Of a DNA stretch of 64,000 nt, positions 63,701-64,000 are shown in pieces. The notes under the pieces are model-generated. The model was given only the letters and a program-made list of their open reading frames with translations, searched no databases and was not told the DNA's origin. The DNA comes from Bubalus kerabau (Eukaryota; Chordata; Mammalia; Artiodactyla; Bovidae). Every line of letters starts with the position of its first letter. Position 1 is the first letter of the stretch. A program made the position numbers and the translations under genes. The stretch covers positions 136,103,697-136,167,696 of the forward strand of contig NC_073627.1 in the NCBI RefSeq assembly GCF_029407905.1. The letters run 5' to 3'.

Positions 63701-63862
63701 ATTTCATCTTAATTTTTCCCCTGCCTCCTATTAAAAGACAAGTGTCTTCATTCTGAATTTATGTTTTCTAATTTTCTTTTACAGTTACCCTGCAGTTTGT
63801 GAATTTCTGCAGAACAATAATTTGCTCTCAATAATCAGAGCCCATGAAGCCCAAGATGCCGG
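9568..63862 (+). CDS. PPP3CC: PPP3CC, calcineurin catalytic subunit gamma, 5' part (seven coding exons; gene continues past the window)
   Basis: This is the catalytic (A) subunit of calcineurin, a cytosolic Ser/Thr phosphatase activated by Ca2+/calmodulin together with calcineurin B; NFAT proteins are the classic substrates. Seven exons join in one frame (49+198+125+112+146+140+78 = 848 nt) to give 282 codons plus two bases. In the joined protein GDIHG is at 85-89, GDYVDRG at 113-119, RGNHE at 144-148, VHGG at 194-197 and RAHE at 275-278. These supply the expected PPP-family metal and phosphate ligands: D86, H88, D114, N146, H147, H195, R250 and H277. The start MSGRNLHLSTTERVIK resembles the gamma isoform as I recall it (MSGRRFHLSTTDRVIK in human) and not alpha or beta; the L at 211 to Y at 256 segment also reads as gamma. 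Introns 1-6 are about 33.7, 0.37, 6.8, 6.8, 2.6 and 3.2 kb. Remaining exons are off the right edge. Confidence 0.96.
9871..12064. other. Intron 1, proximal part, mostly unique sequence
   Basis: No exon and few recognisable repeats, unlike the rest of the intron. An imperfect local duplication lies at 10694-10822. The low transposon load so near the promoter may mean intronic regulatory sequence, but no specific element can be called. Confidence 0.4.
12065..12300 (+). mobile_element. MIR SINE, decayed
   Basis: MIR-like text around aatctcatctgcaaaataga and gttaataatactttcttcct. Confidence 0.5.
12301..13048. other. Intron 1 stretch without recognised features
   Basis: T-rich runs at 12700-12760; no exon and no assignable repeat. 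Confidence 0.35.
13049..13306 (+). mobile_element. Bov-tA SINE
   Basis: tRNA head (ggacttcccaggtaactcta, aggttcgatccttgggttgg) fused to BovA text and a CA-rich tail. Short direct repeats ggctttctt flank it. Confidence 0.88.
13598..13855 (+). mobile_element. Tigger-family (pogo/Tc1-mariner) DNA transposon fragment
   Basis: Starts with the terminal-repeat text acagttgaaccttgagcaac, continues ggtttgaactgtaggcccag. Later part resembles the far half. Decayed and non-autonomous. Confidence 0.65.
13856..14459. other. Intron 1 stretch, nothing recognised
   Basis: AT-rich, no exon; no repeat I can name. Confidence 0.35.
14460..14680 (-). mobile_element. Bov-tA SINE
   Basis: Antisense BovA text (gctcctctgtccatgggatt) and tRNA head (gactcagggatcgaacccct). 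Confidence 0.85.
14872..15197 (+). mobile_element. BovB LINE 3' end with 9-bp target-site duplication
   Basis: Sense BovB 3' end: ggagatcaggcctgggtgtt, tactttggccacctcatgcg, cacgactgagcaactgaact. Direct repeats ttgctaaag at 14872-14880 and 15189-15197. Confidence 0.9.
15198..15699. other. Intron 1 stretch, nothing recognised
   Basis: AT-rich sequence, no exon or assignable repeat. Confidence 0.35.
15700..15896 (-). mobile_element. Bov-tA SINE
   Basis: Antisense copy: ggatttcccaggcaggaata, gacccagggattgaacccac, then ttctttacaactgagccacc of the tRNA-like head. Confidence 0.85.
16070..16665 (+). mobile_element. Ancient interspersed repeat split by Bov-tA (family not assigned)
   Basis: Text such as ggctattgtggttataaagg and gaaatgtcatgatgtctgca recurs in mammalian genomes. 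It resumes after the SINE at about 16580 (tggtgaatatgggtgaagag), so both parts belong to one older element. Confidence 0.45.
16370..16580 (-). mobile_element. Bov-tA SINE
   Basis: Antisense: gtgtgctcagtcgcttcagt, ggcaagaatactggagtggg, gacccaggtatcgaacccat. Confidence 0.87.
16666..17279. other. Intron 1 stretch, possibly ancient L2-like
   Basis: Purine-rich sequence with no exon; 16850-17010 has text loosely like an L2 internal region, not assignable with confidence. Confidence 0.3.
17280..17860 (-). mobile_element. L2 LINE fragment
   Basis: Antisense L2-like text: cttgaaatccttcatgaact, gcttagcctctaaccttgtg, tttcaggatttagccaagag. Confidence 0.5.
17870..18295 (+). mobile_element. MIR SINE interrupted by Bov-tA
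   Basis: 17875-18010 carries the MIR core (ggacaaatcacttacctttg, cctcagtttccctatttgag). Its 3' part resumes at 18221 (aggattaaataaactccata, ggcacttggtaaatgctcag). Confidence 0.75.
18020..18220 (-). mobile_element. Bov-tA SINE inside MIR
   Basis: Antisense: gctgagtcgtgtccgactct, ggatttcccaggcaaaaata, ctgaaccaccaggaaagcc. Confidence 0.88.
18460..18676 (-). mobile_element. tRNA-derived ruminant SINE
   Basis: Antisense: tagctccctgaccagggatt, actggactgccagggaagtc. Flanks aagaactgta and aagaactgtg look like a target-site duplication. Confidence 0.8.
18677..18950 (+). mobile_element. MIR SINE(s)
   Basis: ctgaacacagtgcctagacc followed by a second MIR-like stretch (ctaattactagctgtgtgac, gtgggtgcttaataaatgtt). 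Confidence 0.65.
18951..19825. other. Intron 1 stretch, nothing recognised
   Basis: AT-rich, includes a (TTG)n run near 19607-19622; no exon. Confidence 0.35.
19826..20078 (-). mobile_element. BOV-A2 SINE, truncated
   Basis: Antisense dimer: tgctaaggcgcttcagtcgt, ggcaagaacactggagtggg, gaagtcgctcagtcgtgtcc. The terminal part of the second monomer is lost. Confidence 0.9.
20079..20489. other. Intron 1 stretch, nothing recognised
   Basis: No exon or assignable repeat. Confidence 0.35.
20490..20850 (+). mobile_element. Ancient L1 3' fragment with (TG)n
   Basis: aattttagatttacaggatg, gtacaggaaagtcctataca and similar text typical of L1M. A (TG) run of about 19 bp sits at 20695-20713. Confidence 0.5.
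20926..20939. repeat. Homopolymer C14
   Basis: Fourteen consecutive C; length is likely to be unreliable in assemblies. Confidence 0.9.
21165..21365 (-). mobile_element. L1 3' region fragment
   Basis: Antisense L1 text: ttattgagatataattgaca, gatatatgcaaccatcacca, cacctccctagccatccatt. Confidence 0.7.
21369..21500 (-). mobile_element. BOV-A2 monomer
   Basis: Antisense half element from tgctgctgctgctaagtcgc to gttgccatttccttctcc. Confidence 0.88.
21815..22015 (-). mobile_element. Bov-tA SINE with internal 28-bp tandem duplication
   Basis: Antisense Bov-tA (gtcgttcagtcatatctgac ... ggatctttccaacccagaga). The segment 21898-21925 is exactly repeated at 21926-21953. Confidence 0.87.
22016..22460 (+). 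mobile_element. Probable L2 3' end
   Basis: 22185-22460 has L2-like text (tgatgcccttccctgatttc, aatttctttaaggtagactc, gtagatgctcgataaattct). Confidence 0.5.
22461..22895. other. Intron 1 stretch, nothing recognised
   Basis: AT-rich, no exon or assignable repeat. Confidence 0.35.
22896..24155 (+). mobile_element. Tandem Bov-tA unit split by BovB
   Basis: First head and body 22896-23012 (gacttccctgatagctcact), a second head starts at about 23013 (gggcttcccttgtg) and resumes at 23972 (tgtggctcagctggtaaaga) up to 24155. The order matches the intact double unit at 59206-59507. Confidence 0.8.
23027..23973 (+). mobile_element. BovB LINE with reverse transcriptase remnant
   Basis: Sense BovB of about 945 bp, 5'-truncated. 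Its frame, open from before 23040 to 23590, shows KGVCQGCILSPCLFNLYAEY and NLRYADDTTL with the YADD catalytic box, followed by the MYGCESWTVKKAE region. A stop at 23590-23592 and several later changes break it. It lies inside a Bov-tA with a short TGTG overlap at both ends. Confidence 0.92.
24165..24395 (+). mobile_element. MIR SINE
   Basis: MIR core: ccagttacttactagttgtg, ccctgaaccttggttttcac, aagtggggataataatactt. Confidence 0.75.
24471..24770 (-). mobile_element. BOV-A2 SINE with target-site duplication
   Basis: Antisense dimer from ctgctgctgctgctaagtcg to ggggtgccattgccttctcc. Flanks tttgacaacct and ttcgacaacct bracket it. Confidence 0.92.
24790..25050 (+). mobile_element. L1 ORF2 fragment
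   Basis: Sense L1: gcattattatcaagtaggat, gacatattaacaggataaag, gaaaaactatttgacaaaaa. Confidence 0.65.
25052..25280 (+). mobile_element. BovB LINE 3' fragment
   Basis: Sense: gaaggactgatgttaaagct, ctgatgctgggaaagattga, gacagggaagcctggcatgc. Confidence 0.88.
25290..25755 (-). mobile_element. L1 3' region with (TG)n microsatellite
   Basis: Antisense L1: agtatagttccctgtgctct, ctgctaatcccagactccta. A (TG)15-16 run occupies 25654-25684 inside it. Confidence 0.7.
25770..27980 (+). mobile_element. L1 ORF2 and 3' region, interrupted by BovB
   Basis: Sense L1 25770-26108 (agctacagtaatcaagacag, tcacttgattttttgataaa) resumes at 26936 and runs to an A-rich end near 27980 (ccctaggtatttacccaaga, gtttatagcagcttctgtca). 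Many stops; dead. Confidence 0.8.
26109..26935 (+). mobile_element. BovB LINE inside L1 with probable target-site duplication
   Basis: Sense BovB (taacctcagatacagagatg to gactgagtgactgaactgaa). Flanks aaacttggaagaaat at 26109-26123 and aaacctagaagaaat at 26921-26935 match at 13 of 15, partly overlapping BovB's own text. Confidence 0.9.
28033..29557 (-). mobile_element. Longest BovB LINE copy in the window, with reverse transcriptase remnant
   Basis: About 1.5 kb of antisense BovB. On the minus strand, 29082 to 28405 stays open and covers reverse transcriptase blocks: GKGVRQGCILSPCLFNLYAE and NLRYADDTTLMAES (YADD catalytic box), plus the C-terminal MYGRESWTVKKAE segment. Upstream the frame is broken near 29100 and again near 29230, and no endonuclease domain is present, so it is inactive. 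Confidence 0.93.
29558..29829. other. Intron 1 stretch, nothing recognised
   Basis: No exon. May be part of the unassigned repeat that follows. Confidence 0.3.
29830..30095 (+). repeat. Unassigned interspersed repeat, copy 1
   Basis: Shares blocks with 34755-35010 in the same order: tttagggtggaagtt, gtctgggcagggactggct and agatagtctgtagtgcac, then tggtttgatttggttcactt. A poly(A) run of about 22 sits at 29995-30016 in this copy only. Confidence 0.7.
30096..30299. other. Intron 1 stretch, nothing recognised
   Basis: No exon seen. Confidence 0.3.
30300..30450 (-). mobile_element. L1 3' UTR fragment
   Basis: Antisense: tattggaatataattgtttt, tagtctctgctgtacatctt, cctccctcccacccccctat. Confidence 0.75.
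30451..32197. other. Intron 1, 1.7 kb with no recognised repeat or exon
   Basis: A long repeat-poor stretch for this intron. Short open frames here lack codon bias or family resemblance. Could hold conserved noncoding sequence, which cannot be judged from one sequence. Confidence 0.4.
32198..32471 (+). mobile_element. BOV-A2 SINE with 9-bp target-site duplication
   Basis: Sense dimer, ggcatcccactccagtactc to gcgacttagcagcagcag. Direct repeats cagacaaat at 32198-32206 and 32463-32471. Confidence 0.92.
32567..32740 (-). mobile_element. L1 3' region fragment
   Basis: Antisense L1 text after a C run: agctttattaggataaaatt, gtgttaatttgatatactta. Confidence 0.55.
32741..33040. other. Intron 1 stretch, nothing recognised
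   Basis: No exon or assignable repeat. Confidence 0.3.
33041..33283 (-). mobile_element. Bov-tA SINE, first of two at one site
   Basis: Antisense: cttcattggtgtccgactct, ggattttccaggcaagaata, ctgaaccaccaagaaagcct. Flanked by tttgtgtctcct (33041) and tttgtatctcct (33272). Confidence 0.92.
33272..33503 (-). mobile_element. Bov-tA SINE, second of two at one site
   Basis: Antisense: gcttagtcactcagttttat, ccaggcaagaatactggaat, cggagccaccagggaagcct. Flanked by tttgtatctcct (33272) and cttgtgtctcct (33492). Confidence 0.92.
33504..34511. other. Intron 1, 1 kb unassigned
   Basis: No exon. 33820-34500 is less AT-rich and looks like old repeat-derived sequence, but no family is recognised. Confidence 0.3.
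34512..34655 (+). mobile_element. Bov-tA SINE, 5'-truncated
   Basis: Sense: gggaagatcccctggaggag to gtcagacatgactgagcaac. The tRNA head is missing. Confidence 0.87.
34755..35010 (+). repeat. Unassigned interspersed repeat, copy 2
   Basis: Counterpart of 29830-30095: tttagggtggaagtttgcaa, tctgggcaagggctggttag, agatagtctgtgatgtatgt, ggctcactttatctgtccta. Confidence 0.7.
35145..35612 (+). mobile_element. Ancient interspersed repeat (family not assigned)
   Basis: Text such as cactgctgtgtaacaaatta, acttagtggcttaaaacaat, ggctgaaatcaaagtgccca and cattccttgctccgtggcct is frequent in mammalian genomes. Confidence 0.6.
35613..36300. other. Intron 1 stretch, nothing recognised
   Basis: AT-rich with (TA)n at 36161-36175; no exon. 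Confidence 0.35.
36301..36538 (-). mobile_element. Bov-tA SINE, well preserved
   Basis: Antisense: gaagtagctcagttgtgtcc, ggcaagaatactggagtggg, gacccagggattgaacccag. Flanks gtctaatgca and gtctaatgga look like a target-site duplication. Confidence 0.92.
36753..36800. repeat. (CA)n(TA)n(TGTA)n compound microsatellite
   Basis: About 12 CA units at 36753-36777, then ATATATATATGTATGTATGTATG. Likely polymorphic. Confidence 0.9.
36801..37124. other. Intron 1 stretch, nothing recognised
   Basis: No exon or assignable repeat. Confidence 0.3.
37125..37335 (-). mobile_element. Bov-tA SINE
   Basis: Antisense: gtgctcagtccctcagtcat, ttttccaggcaagaatactg, ctggcagattctttacaact. Confidence 0.87.
37336..37744. 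other. Intron 1 stretch, nothing recognised
   Basis: No exon or assignable repeat. Confidence 0.3.
37745..37960 (+). mobile_element. BovB LINE 3' fragment
   Basis: Sense: cagatgctaggaaagattga, ggttggatggcatcactgac, gacttagcagctgaacaaca with an (AACA)n-like tail. Confidence 0.87.
37975..38395 (-). mobile_element. Ancient L1 3' region
   Basis: Antisense: gattccatatgtaagtgcta, ctgaataatactccattgtg, cgttcatccatcagtggaca. Confidence 0.75.
38590..38747 (-). mobile_element. tRNA-derived ruminant SINE
   Basis: Antisense: ggctgtgctgggtcttaagt, ttccctgaccaggaattgaa, ccactggaccactaggaaag. Confidence 0.85.
38860..39268 (-). mobile_element. CHR-type tRNA SINE with internal tandem expansion
   Basis: Antisense: tggttgcgctggatcttcgt, gggctttctctagttgtgat, cccggacctgggattgaacc. 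Contains two copies of tggagcacagtctctagtag (38977 and 39000 areas) and three of cagtagctgcag-type units between 39061 and 39120. Confidence 0.82.
39269..40556. other. Intron 1, 1.3 kb mostly unassigned
   Basis: 39605-39675 looks like an L1 3' end (agtcaactgtacttcaataa). The rest has no exon or assignable repeat. Confidence 0.4.
40557..40965 (-). mobile_element. BovB LINE fragment
   Basis: Antisense, lacking the extreme 3' end: ctttgcaaccccatggactg, gtcttttccaatgagtcgga, catccatacatgactactgg. Confidence 0.9.
40966..41490. other. Intron 1 stretch, nothing recognised
   Basis: No exon or assignable repeat. Confidence 0.3.
41496..41782 (+). mobile_element. BOV-A2 SINE with expanded (GCA)n tail
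   Basis: Sense dimer, ggagaaggcagtggcaaccc to gaagcgacttagcagcagca; the tail extends to about eight CAG units (41757-41780). Confidence 0.92.
42057..42166 (+). mobile_element. tRNA-derived ruminant SINE
   Basis: gggacttccccagcagtcca, gtttgatccctggtcaggta, A-rich tail. Confidence 0.82.
42167..42520. other. Intron 1 stretch, nothing recognised
   Basis: No exon or assignable repeat. Confidence 0.3.
42521..42739 (+). mobile_element. Bov-tA SINE with 11-bp target-site duplication
   Basis: gggcttctcttgaggttcag, tgggttcgattcctgggttg, gtcggacacaactgagtgac. Direct repeats accttttaata at 42521-42531 and 42729-42739. Confidence 0.93.
42740..43270. other. Distal intron 1 up to the exon 2 acceptor
   Basis: No repeat of note. 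Ends in a pyrimidine tract of about 27 bases (43241-43268), a strong acceptor context. Confidence 0.5.
43271..43468 (+). CDS. PPP3CC: PPP3CC coding exon 2
   Basis: Encodes residues 17-82 and the first base of V83: AVPFPPTQRLTLKEVFENG, then the helical N-terminal part with VKEGRLEEEVALKIIND and LRQEKTMIEVDAPIT. This segment precedes the metal site in calcineurin A. The acceptor follows a long T-rich tract and TTTCTAG; the donor is ACGG|gtatga. It is 198 nt, so it keeps the phase at +1. Human gamma as I recall has TFKEVFENG where this has TLKEVFENG. Confidence 0.97.
43469..43837. other. PPP3CC: Intron 2 of PPP3CC
   Basis: 369 bp, free of recognised repeats; ends in TTTTCTCCCTCCTAG. Confidence 0.85.
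43838..43962 (+). CDS. PPP3CC: PPP3CC coding exon 3 (GDxHG and GDxVDRG motifs)
   Basis: Encodes residues 83-124. It carries two of the three signature PPP phosphatase motifs: CGDIHGQFFDL (metal ligands D86 and H88) and FLGDYVDRGYFS (bridging metal ligand D114). The acceptor is CTCCTAG|TATG and the donor GAG|gtaaat, ending on a codon boundary. It is separated from exon 2 by only 369 bp, the shortest intron here. Confidence 0.97.
43963..44565. other. Intron 3, proximal part
   Basis: No repeat or exon recognised. Confidence 0.35.
44566..44753 (+). mobile_element. tRNA-derived ruminant SINE
   Basis: gggacttctctggtggtcca, gctgcaactaagacctaaat. Flanks ctaacaga on both sides suggest a target-site duplication. 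Confidence 0.85.
44754..45164. other. Intron 3 stretch, nothing recognised
   Basis: No exon or assignable repeat. Confidence 0.3.
45165..45232 (-). mobile_element. SINE fragment
   Basis: Antisense piece ctgcattgggagcacagagt to attaccagggaaatct. Confidence 0.65.
45252..45428 (+). mobile_element. BOV-A2 SINE, 5'-truncated
   Basis: Sense second monomer, cttttcactttcatgcattg to gacttagcagcagcagcagc. Host text ggcac occurs on both sides. Confidence 0.87.
45429..46894. other. Intron 3, 1.5 kb without recognised features
   Basis: AT-rich, no exon. Possible old repeat at 45900-46110, not assigned. Confidence 0.35.
46895..46960 (+). mobile_element. BovA fragment
   Basis: ctacagtcatggggtcgcaa and agacatgactaagcaactta only. 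Confidence 0.75.
46961..47167. other. Intron 3 stretch, nothing recognised
   Basis: No exon. Confidence 0.3.
47168..47670 (+). mobile_element. Bov-tA SINE, tail interrupted by BOV-A2
   Basis: Head ggggcttccctggtagctct to gttggacgcgactaagcaac, then its normal continuation ctaacactttcactttc appears only after the BOV-A2, at 47654-47670. Confidence 0.88.
47363..47657 (+). mobile_element. BOV-A2 SINE nested in Bov-tA, with target-site duplication
   Basis: Sense dimer from ggagaaggcaatggcacccc to cttagcagcagcagcagc. Direct repeats aagcaactaa at 47363-47372 and 47648-47657. Confidence 0.93.
47671..48225 (+). mobile_element. L2-like ancient repeat
   Basis: Text such as taccttccaggcagaggcca, ggctttgcaaaccatggtag, gttactctagctattatgtg and gttaggagtctcattcagga has an L2-like order. 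Confidence 0.5.
48226..48484. other. Intron 3 stretch, nothing recognised
   Basis: No exon. Confidence 0.3.
48485..48630 (+). mobile_element. MER5A-type hAT DNA transposon remnant
   Basis: cagtcattctcaaactctcg at the start, agacccccaccccaaaattt in the middle, tctaacaagcttc near the end, as in MER5A. Confidence 0.75.
48845..49062 (+). mobile_element. Bov-tA SINE
   Basis: ggctttccctagtggctcag, taatccctgggtcaggaaga, gtcggacgtgactgagcaag. Confidence 0.9.
49063..49469 (-). mobile_element. Probable L1 3' fragment
   Basis: 49200-49345 has antisense L1-like text (tttctttgattactagtgca, cattagccattgtacccata). Confidence 0.5.
49470..49575 (-). mobile_element. BovB 3' fragment
   Basis: Antisense, starts in (TTCAG)4 then atgtgtccgactctttacga and ccatcaccaactcctggagc. 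Confidence 0.85.
49690..50345 (-). mobile_element. L1 ORF2 fragment
   Basis: Antisense ORF2: gtcctacatattgtttgtat, gttgaatagtagtggtgata, ccttccatgttactggactt. Confidence 0.75.
50488..50618 (+). mobile_element. tRNA-derived ruminant SINE
   Basis: gaattccttggtggtccaat, gctcaatccctggtctggaa, tail of caaaaacaaaaaac. It lies about 150 bp before exon 4. Confidence 0.83.
50772..50883 (+). CDS. PPP3CC: PPP3CC coding exon 4 (GNHE motif)
   Basis: Encodes residues 125-161 and the first base of C162: [21 protein letters not shown], then NHECRHLTEYFTFKQE. The RGNHE motif supplies metal ligand N146 and the general acid H147 of PPP-family enzymes. The acceptor is GTCTTGTAG and the donor is the consensus gtaagt. 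Flanking sequence is L1 and a short tRNA SINE about 150 bp upstream. Confidence 0.97.
51167..51454 (+). mobile_element. BOV-A2 SINE with probable target-site duplication
   Basis: Sense dimer; flanks agctcactattt and agctccctattt differ at one base. Confidence 0.92.
51543..51660 (+). mobile_element. Tigger-family DNA transposon end
   Basis: agccatcccttgatgtcccc, agataccaaaatctgcagat, gttccttatgtaaagtggtg. Confidence 0.65.
51668..51884 (-). mobile_element. Bov-tA SINE
   Basis: Antisense: gtgctaagtcacttcagtca, ctacccagggatcgaacctg, cctgggctaccagggaagc. Confidence 0.92.
51885..53429. other. Intron 4, 1.5 kb mostly unassigned
   Basis: 52010-52150 resembles an L1 3' end. 52230-52310 has MER5-like text (catctcaggtgattctgtag). 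No exon. Confidence 0.4.
53581..53725 (+). mobile_element. tRNA SINE with 12-bp target-site duplication
   Basis: ggaattccctgatgggccag to aaccaggaaaaaaaaa; direct repeats gtccaaaaagca at 53581-53592 and 53714-53725. Confidence 0.92.
53746..53782 (-). mobile_element. BOV-A2 terminal stub
   Basis: Only about 37 bp: (TGC)5 then taagtcacatcagtcgtg. Confidence 0.75.
53901..54259. other. Intron 4 stretch, nothing recognised
   Basis: No exon or assignable repeat. Confidence 0.3.
54260..54455 (+). mobile_element. MIR SINE
   Basis: ttacttactagttgccactt, cagtttcctcaactttttaa, agtacctacttcatagagtt. Confidence 0.7.
54467..54656 (+). mobile_element. tRNA-derived ruminant SINE
   Basis: gggactcccctggtggttca, aactaagacctggtgtggcc, then a poly(A) tail. 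Confidence 0.85.
54660..54900 (-). mobile_element. MIR-family SINE
   Basis: gatcctcacagcaaccttgt, tagatgagaagatgaagaca, gagtccaggcagtcaggttc. Confidence 0.75.
54928..55012. repeat. AT-rich low-complexity (ATAATATAATAAAG)n
   Basis: Repeated ataatataataaagat text. Confidence 0.8.
55013..56227. other. Intron 4, 1.2 kb unassigned
   Basis: No exon. 55740-56220 is less AT-rich than its surroundings and reads like old non-intronic material, but I cannot match it to a gene or repeat. Confidence 0.35.
56228..56460 (-). mobile_element. Bov-tA SINE with probable target-site duplication
   Basis: Antisense: gttgctcagtcatgtccaat, cgacccagggactgaacctg, gagctaccagggaagccc. Flanks tctttcaactt and tcttccaactt. 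Confidence 0.92.
56461..57135. other. Intron 4 stretch, possible decayed LTR-like material
   Basis: 56700-57135, resuming after the SINE to about 57470, reads as one old block with no recognised family. Confidence 0.3.
57136..57366 (+). mobile_element. Bov-tA SINE with 12-bp target-site duplication
   Basis: gtggtaaagaacccacctgc, ggtttgttccttgggtctgc, gtcagacatgacttagcaac. Flanks aggtaattgggt and aggtgattgggt. Confidence 0.9.
57661..57806 (+). CDS. PPP3CC: PPP3CC coding exon 5 (VHGG motif)
   Basis: Encodes the rest of C162 through K210: CRIKYSEQVYDACMETFD, CLPLAALLNQQFLCVHGG, MSPEITCLDDIRK. H195 in VHGG is a metal ligand. The acceptor CTTTAATAG follows a T-rich tract; the donor is AAA|gtaagt and ends on a codon boundary. 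The frame happens to stay open upstream to about 57468, but that part is intronic. Confidence 0.97.
57807..58085. other. Proximal intron 5
   Basis: No exon or assignable repeat. Confidence 0.35.
58086..58206 (+). mobile_element. BovB 3' fragment with internal deletion
   Basis: gatgacagaagataagatgg jumps from gatggatgtgagtttg to cagtccatgcaggcac, missing about 50 bp found in other copies. Confidence 0.82.
58207..58585 (+). mobile_element. MIR SINE split by Bov-tA
   Basis: aaaccagggttctaatccct before, caaatcacttaacctcttag and cttctctgtaaaatgaggaa after the insertion. Confidence 0.7.
58250..58482 (-). mobile_element. Bov-tA SINE inside MIR
   Basis: Antisense: gttagtcactcagttgtgtc, gacccagggattgaacctgg, cgagcttccagggaagcccc. 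Host ttaattatgtg and ttaattgtgc flank it. Confidence 0.88.
58745..58951 (-). mobile_element. Bov-tA SINE
   Basis: Antisense: tagttgctaagtcatgtctg, cactgaaccacagggaagcc. Confidence 0.9.
58952..59050 (+). mobile_element. L1 ORF2 fragment
   Basis: Sense L1: atataccaacaaataggaca, agaatcgtacaaacttccaa. Confidence 0.6.
59206..59507 (+). mobile_element. Tandem (two-headed) Bov-tA SINE
   Basis: A 5' unit (gctggtagagaatcttcctg to ccactccaatattcttgg) is followed directly by a second head and body (gctttcttgatagctcagct to gagcgactttcactttcac). Confidence 0.85.
59508..60154. other. Intron 5 stretch, nothing recognised
   Basis: No exon or assignable repeat. Confidence 0.3.
60155..60376 (+). mobile_element. 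Bov-tA SINE near the exon 6 acceptor
   Basis: gggcttccccggtgactgag, gggttcagtccctgggtcgg, agtcggacgtgatagaagcg. It ends about 64 bp before exon 6. Confidence 0.9.
60440..60579 (+). CDS. PPP3CC: PPP3CC coding exon 6
   Basis: Encodes residues 211-256 plus two bases of S257: LDRFKEPPAFGPVCDLLWSD, then PSEDYGNEKTLEHYTHNTVRGCSYFY. This part of the phosphatase fold includes R250, equivalent to the phosphate-binding arginine of the alpha isoform. The acceptor is GTCTTCTAG and the donor CAG|gtaagc. A Bov-tA SINE ends about 64 bp upstream and a BovB begins within about 25 bp of the donor, so the conserved sequence is a narrow island. Confidence 0.97.
60589..61240 (+). mobile_element. BovB LINE immediately downstream of the exon 6 donor
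   Basis: Sense BovB from about 60603 (agatggggaaataatggaaa) to gcaagtgaactgaactgag. The host text tcctcag occurs at 60589-60595 and again at 61231-61237, a probable target-site duplication. Confidence 0.92.
61241..62179. other. Intron 6 stretch, nothing recognised
   Basis: No exon or assignable repeat. Confidence 0.3.
62180..62802 (+). mobile_element. Tigger (pogo/Tc1-mariner) DNA transposon with transposase remnant
   Basis: Starts cctcattattcacgaattct and ends atgggaatccactgtac, the two decayed terminal parts. Between lies text from the 5' end of a Tigger transposase gene (gtactgaagtgctgtctatt, aagaaggctgtggtgtgtta). Frameshifts and stops make it a fossil. Confidence 0.75.
62868..63262 (+). 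mobile_element. Ancient L1 3' region
   Basis: aacctaaacattcaatagaa, actagttaaataaatggttg, catttcactgtagaactttt. A-rich run at 63029-63047. Confidence 0.6.
63263..63784. other. Distal intron 6 up to the exon 7 acceptor
   Basis: No repeat recognised; ends with TTTTCTTTTACAG. Confidence 0.45.
63785..63862 (+). CDS. PPP3CC: PPP3CC coding exon 7
   Basis: Encodes the end of S257 through two bases of G283: SYPAVCEFLQNNNLLSIIRA, then HEAQDAG. H277 in RAHE is the last metal ligand. The acceptor TTTTACAG follows a pyrimidine-rich tract; the donor is GG|gtaagt. The next exon should start with the last base of this glycine codon, then a Y-R-M-Y-like stretch, outside the window. Confidence 0.97.
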
Positions 63863-63883
63863 GTAAGTTATATCAAAACTGTA

Positions 63884-64000
63884 CCAGGGCTTCCCTGGTG
63901 GTCCAGTGGCTAAGACTCTGGGCTTCCACTGCAGGGGTTGTGGGGTCGATCCCTGGTTGGGGAAGTAAGATCCTGCTGACTGTGTGGCACGGCCAACAAC
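63884..64000 (+). mobile_element. tRNA-derived ruminant SINE, cut by the window edge
   Basis: gggcttccctggtggtccag, gtcgatccctggttggggaa, cacggccaacaac. It begins about 20 bp past the exon 7 donor. Confidence 0.87.

Overview
The window is vertebrate nuclear DNA from a bovid ruminant (cattle or a close relative). It is saturated with BOV-A2 and Bov-tA SINEs, BovB (RTE) LINEs and CHR-type tRNA SINEs, a combination typical of bovid genomes. Coding exons are short, flanked by GT..AG splice sites and separated by long introns. No prokaryotic, plasmid or phage features are visible.

There is one protein-coding gene, PPP3CC, on the plus strand. It encodes the gamma isoform of the calcineurin catalytic subunit, a Ca2+/calmodulin-dependent Ser/Thr phosphatase. 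Seven coding exons can be placed to the base: 9568-9616, 43271-43468, 43838-43962, 50772-50883, 57661-57806, 60440-60579 and 63785-63862. Reading phase is kept across every junction. They encode the first 283 residues of a protein of about 510: the N-terminus and most of the metallophosphatase domain, with all the metal ligands. The rest of the catalytic domain and the calcineurin-B-binding, calmodulin-binding and autoinhibitory parts lie beyond the right edge.

Layout. 1-8400 is intergenic and made mostly of retroelements. 8750-9870 is a CpG island holding the promoter, 5' UTR and exon 1. 9617-43270 is a 33.7 kb intron 1, filled with nested BovB, L1, SINE, MIR and L2 copies. 43271-43962 holds exons 2 and 3 around a 369-bp intron. 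43963-63784 holds exons 4-7 in introns of 2.6 to 6.8 kb. Exon 6 is closely flanked by a Bov-tA upstream and a BovB just past its donor. A fossil Tigger DNA transposon lies in intron 6, and a SINE starts about 20 bp past the exon 7 donor.

I found no undescribed biological system. The points worth a second look are structural: nested insertions with visible target-site duplications, one site hit twice by SINEs, retroelements beside splice sites, a poor exon 1 donor, and a pair of related repeats I cannot name. All repeat names come from recognising consensus text by eye, and most edges are good to about 10 bp.
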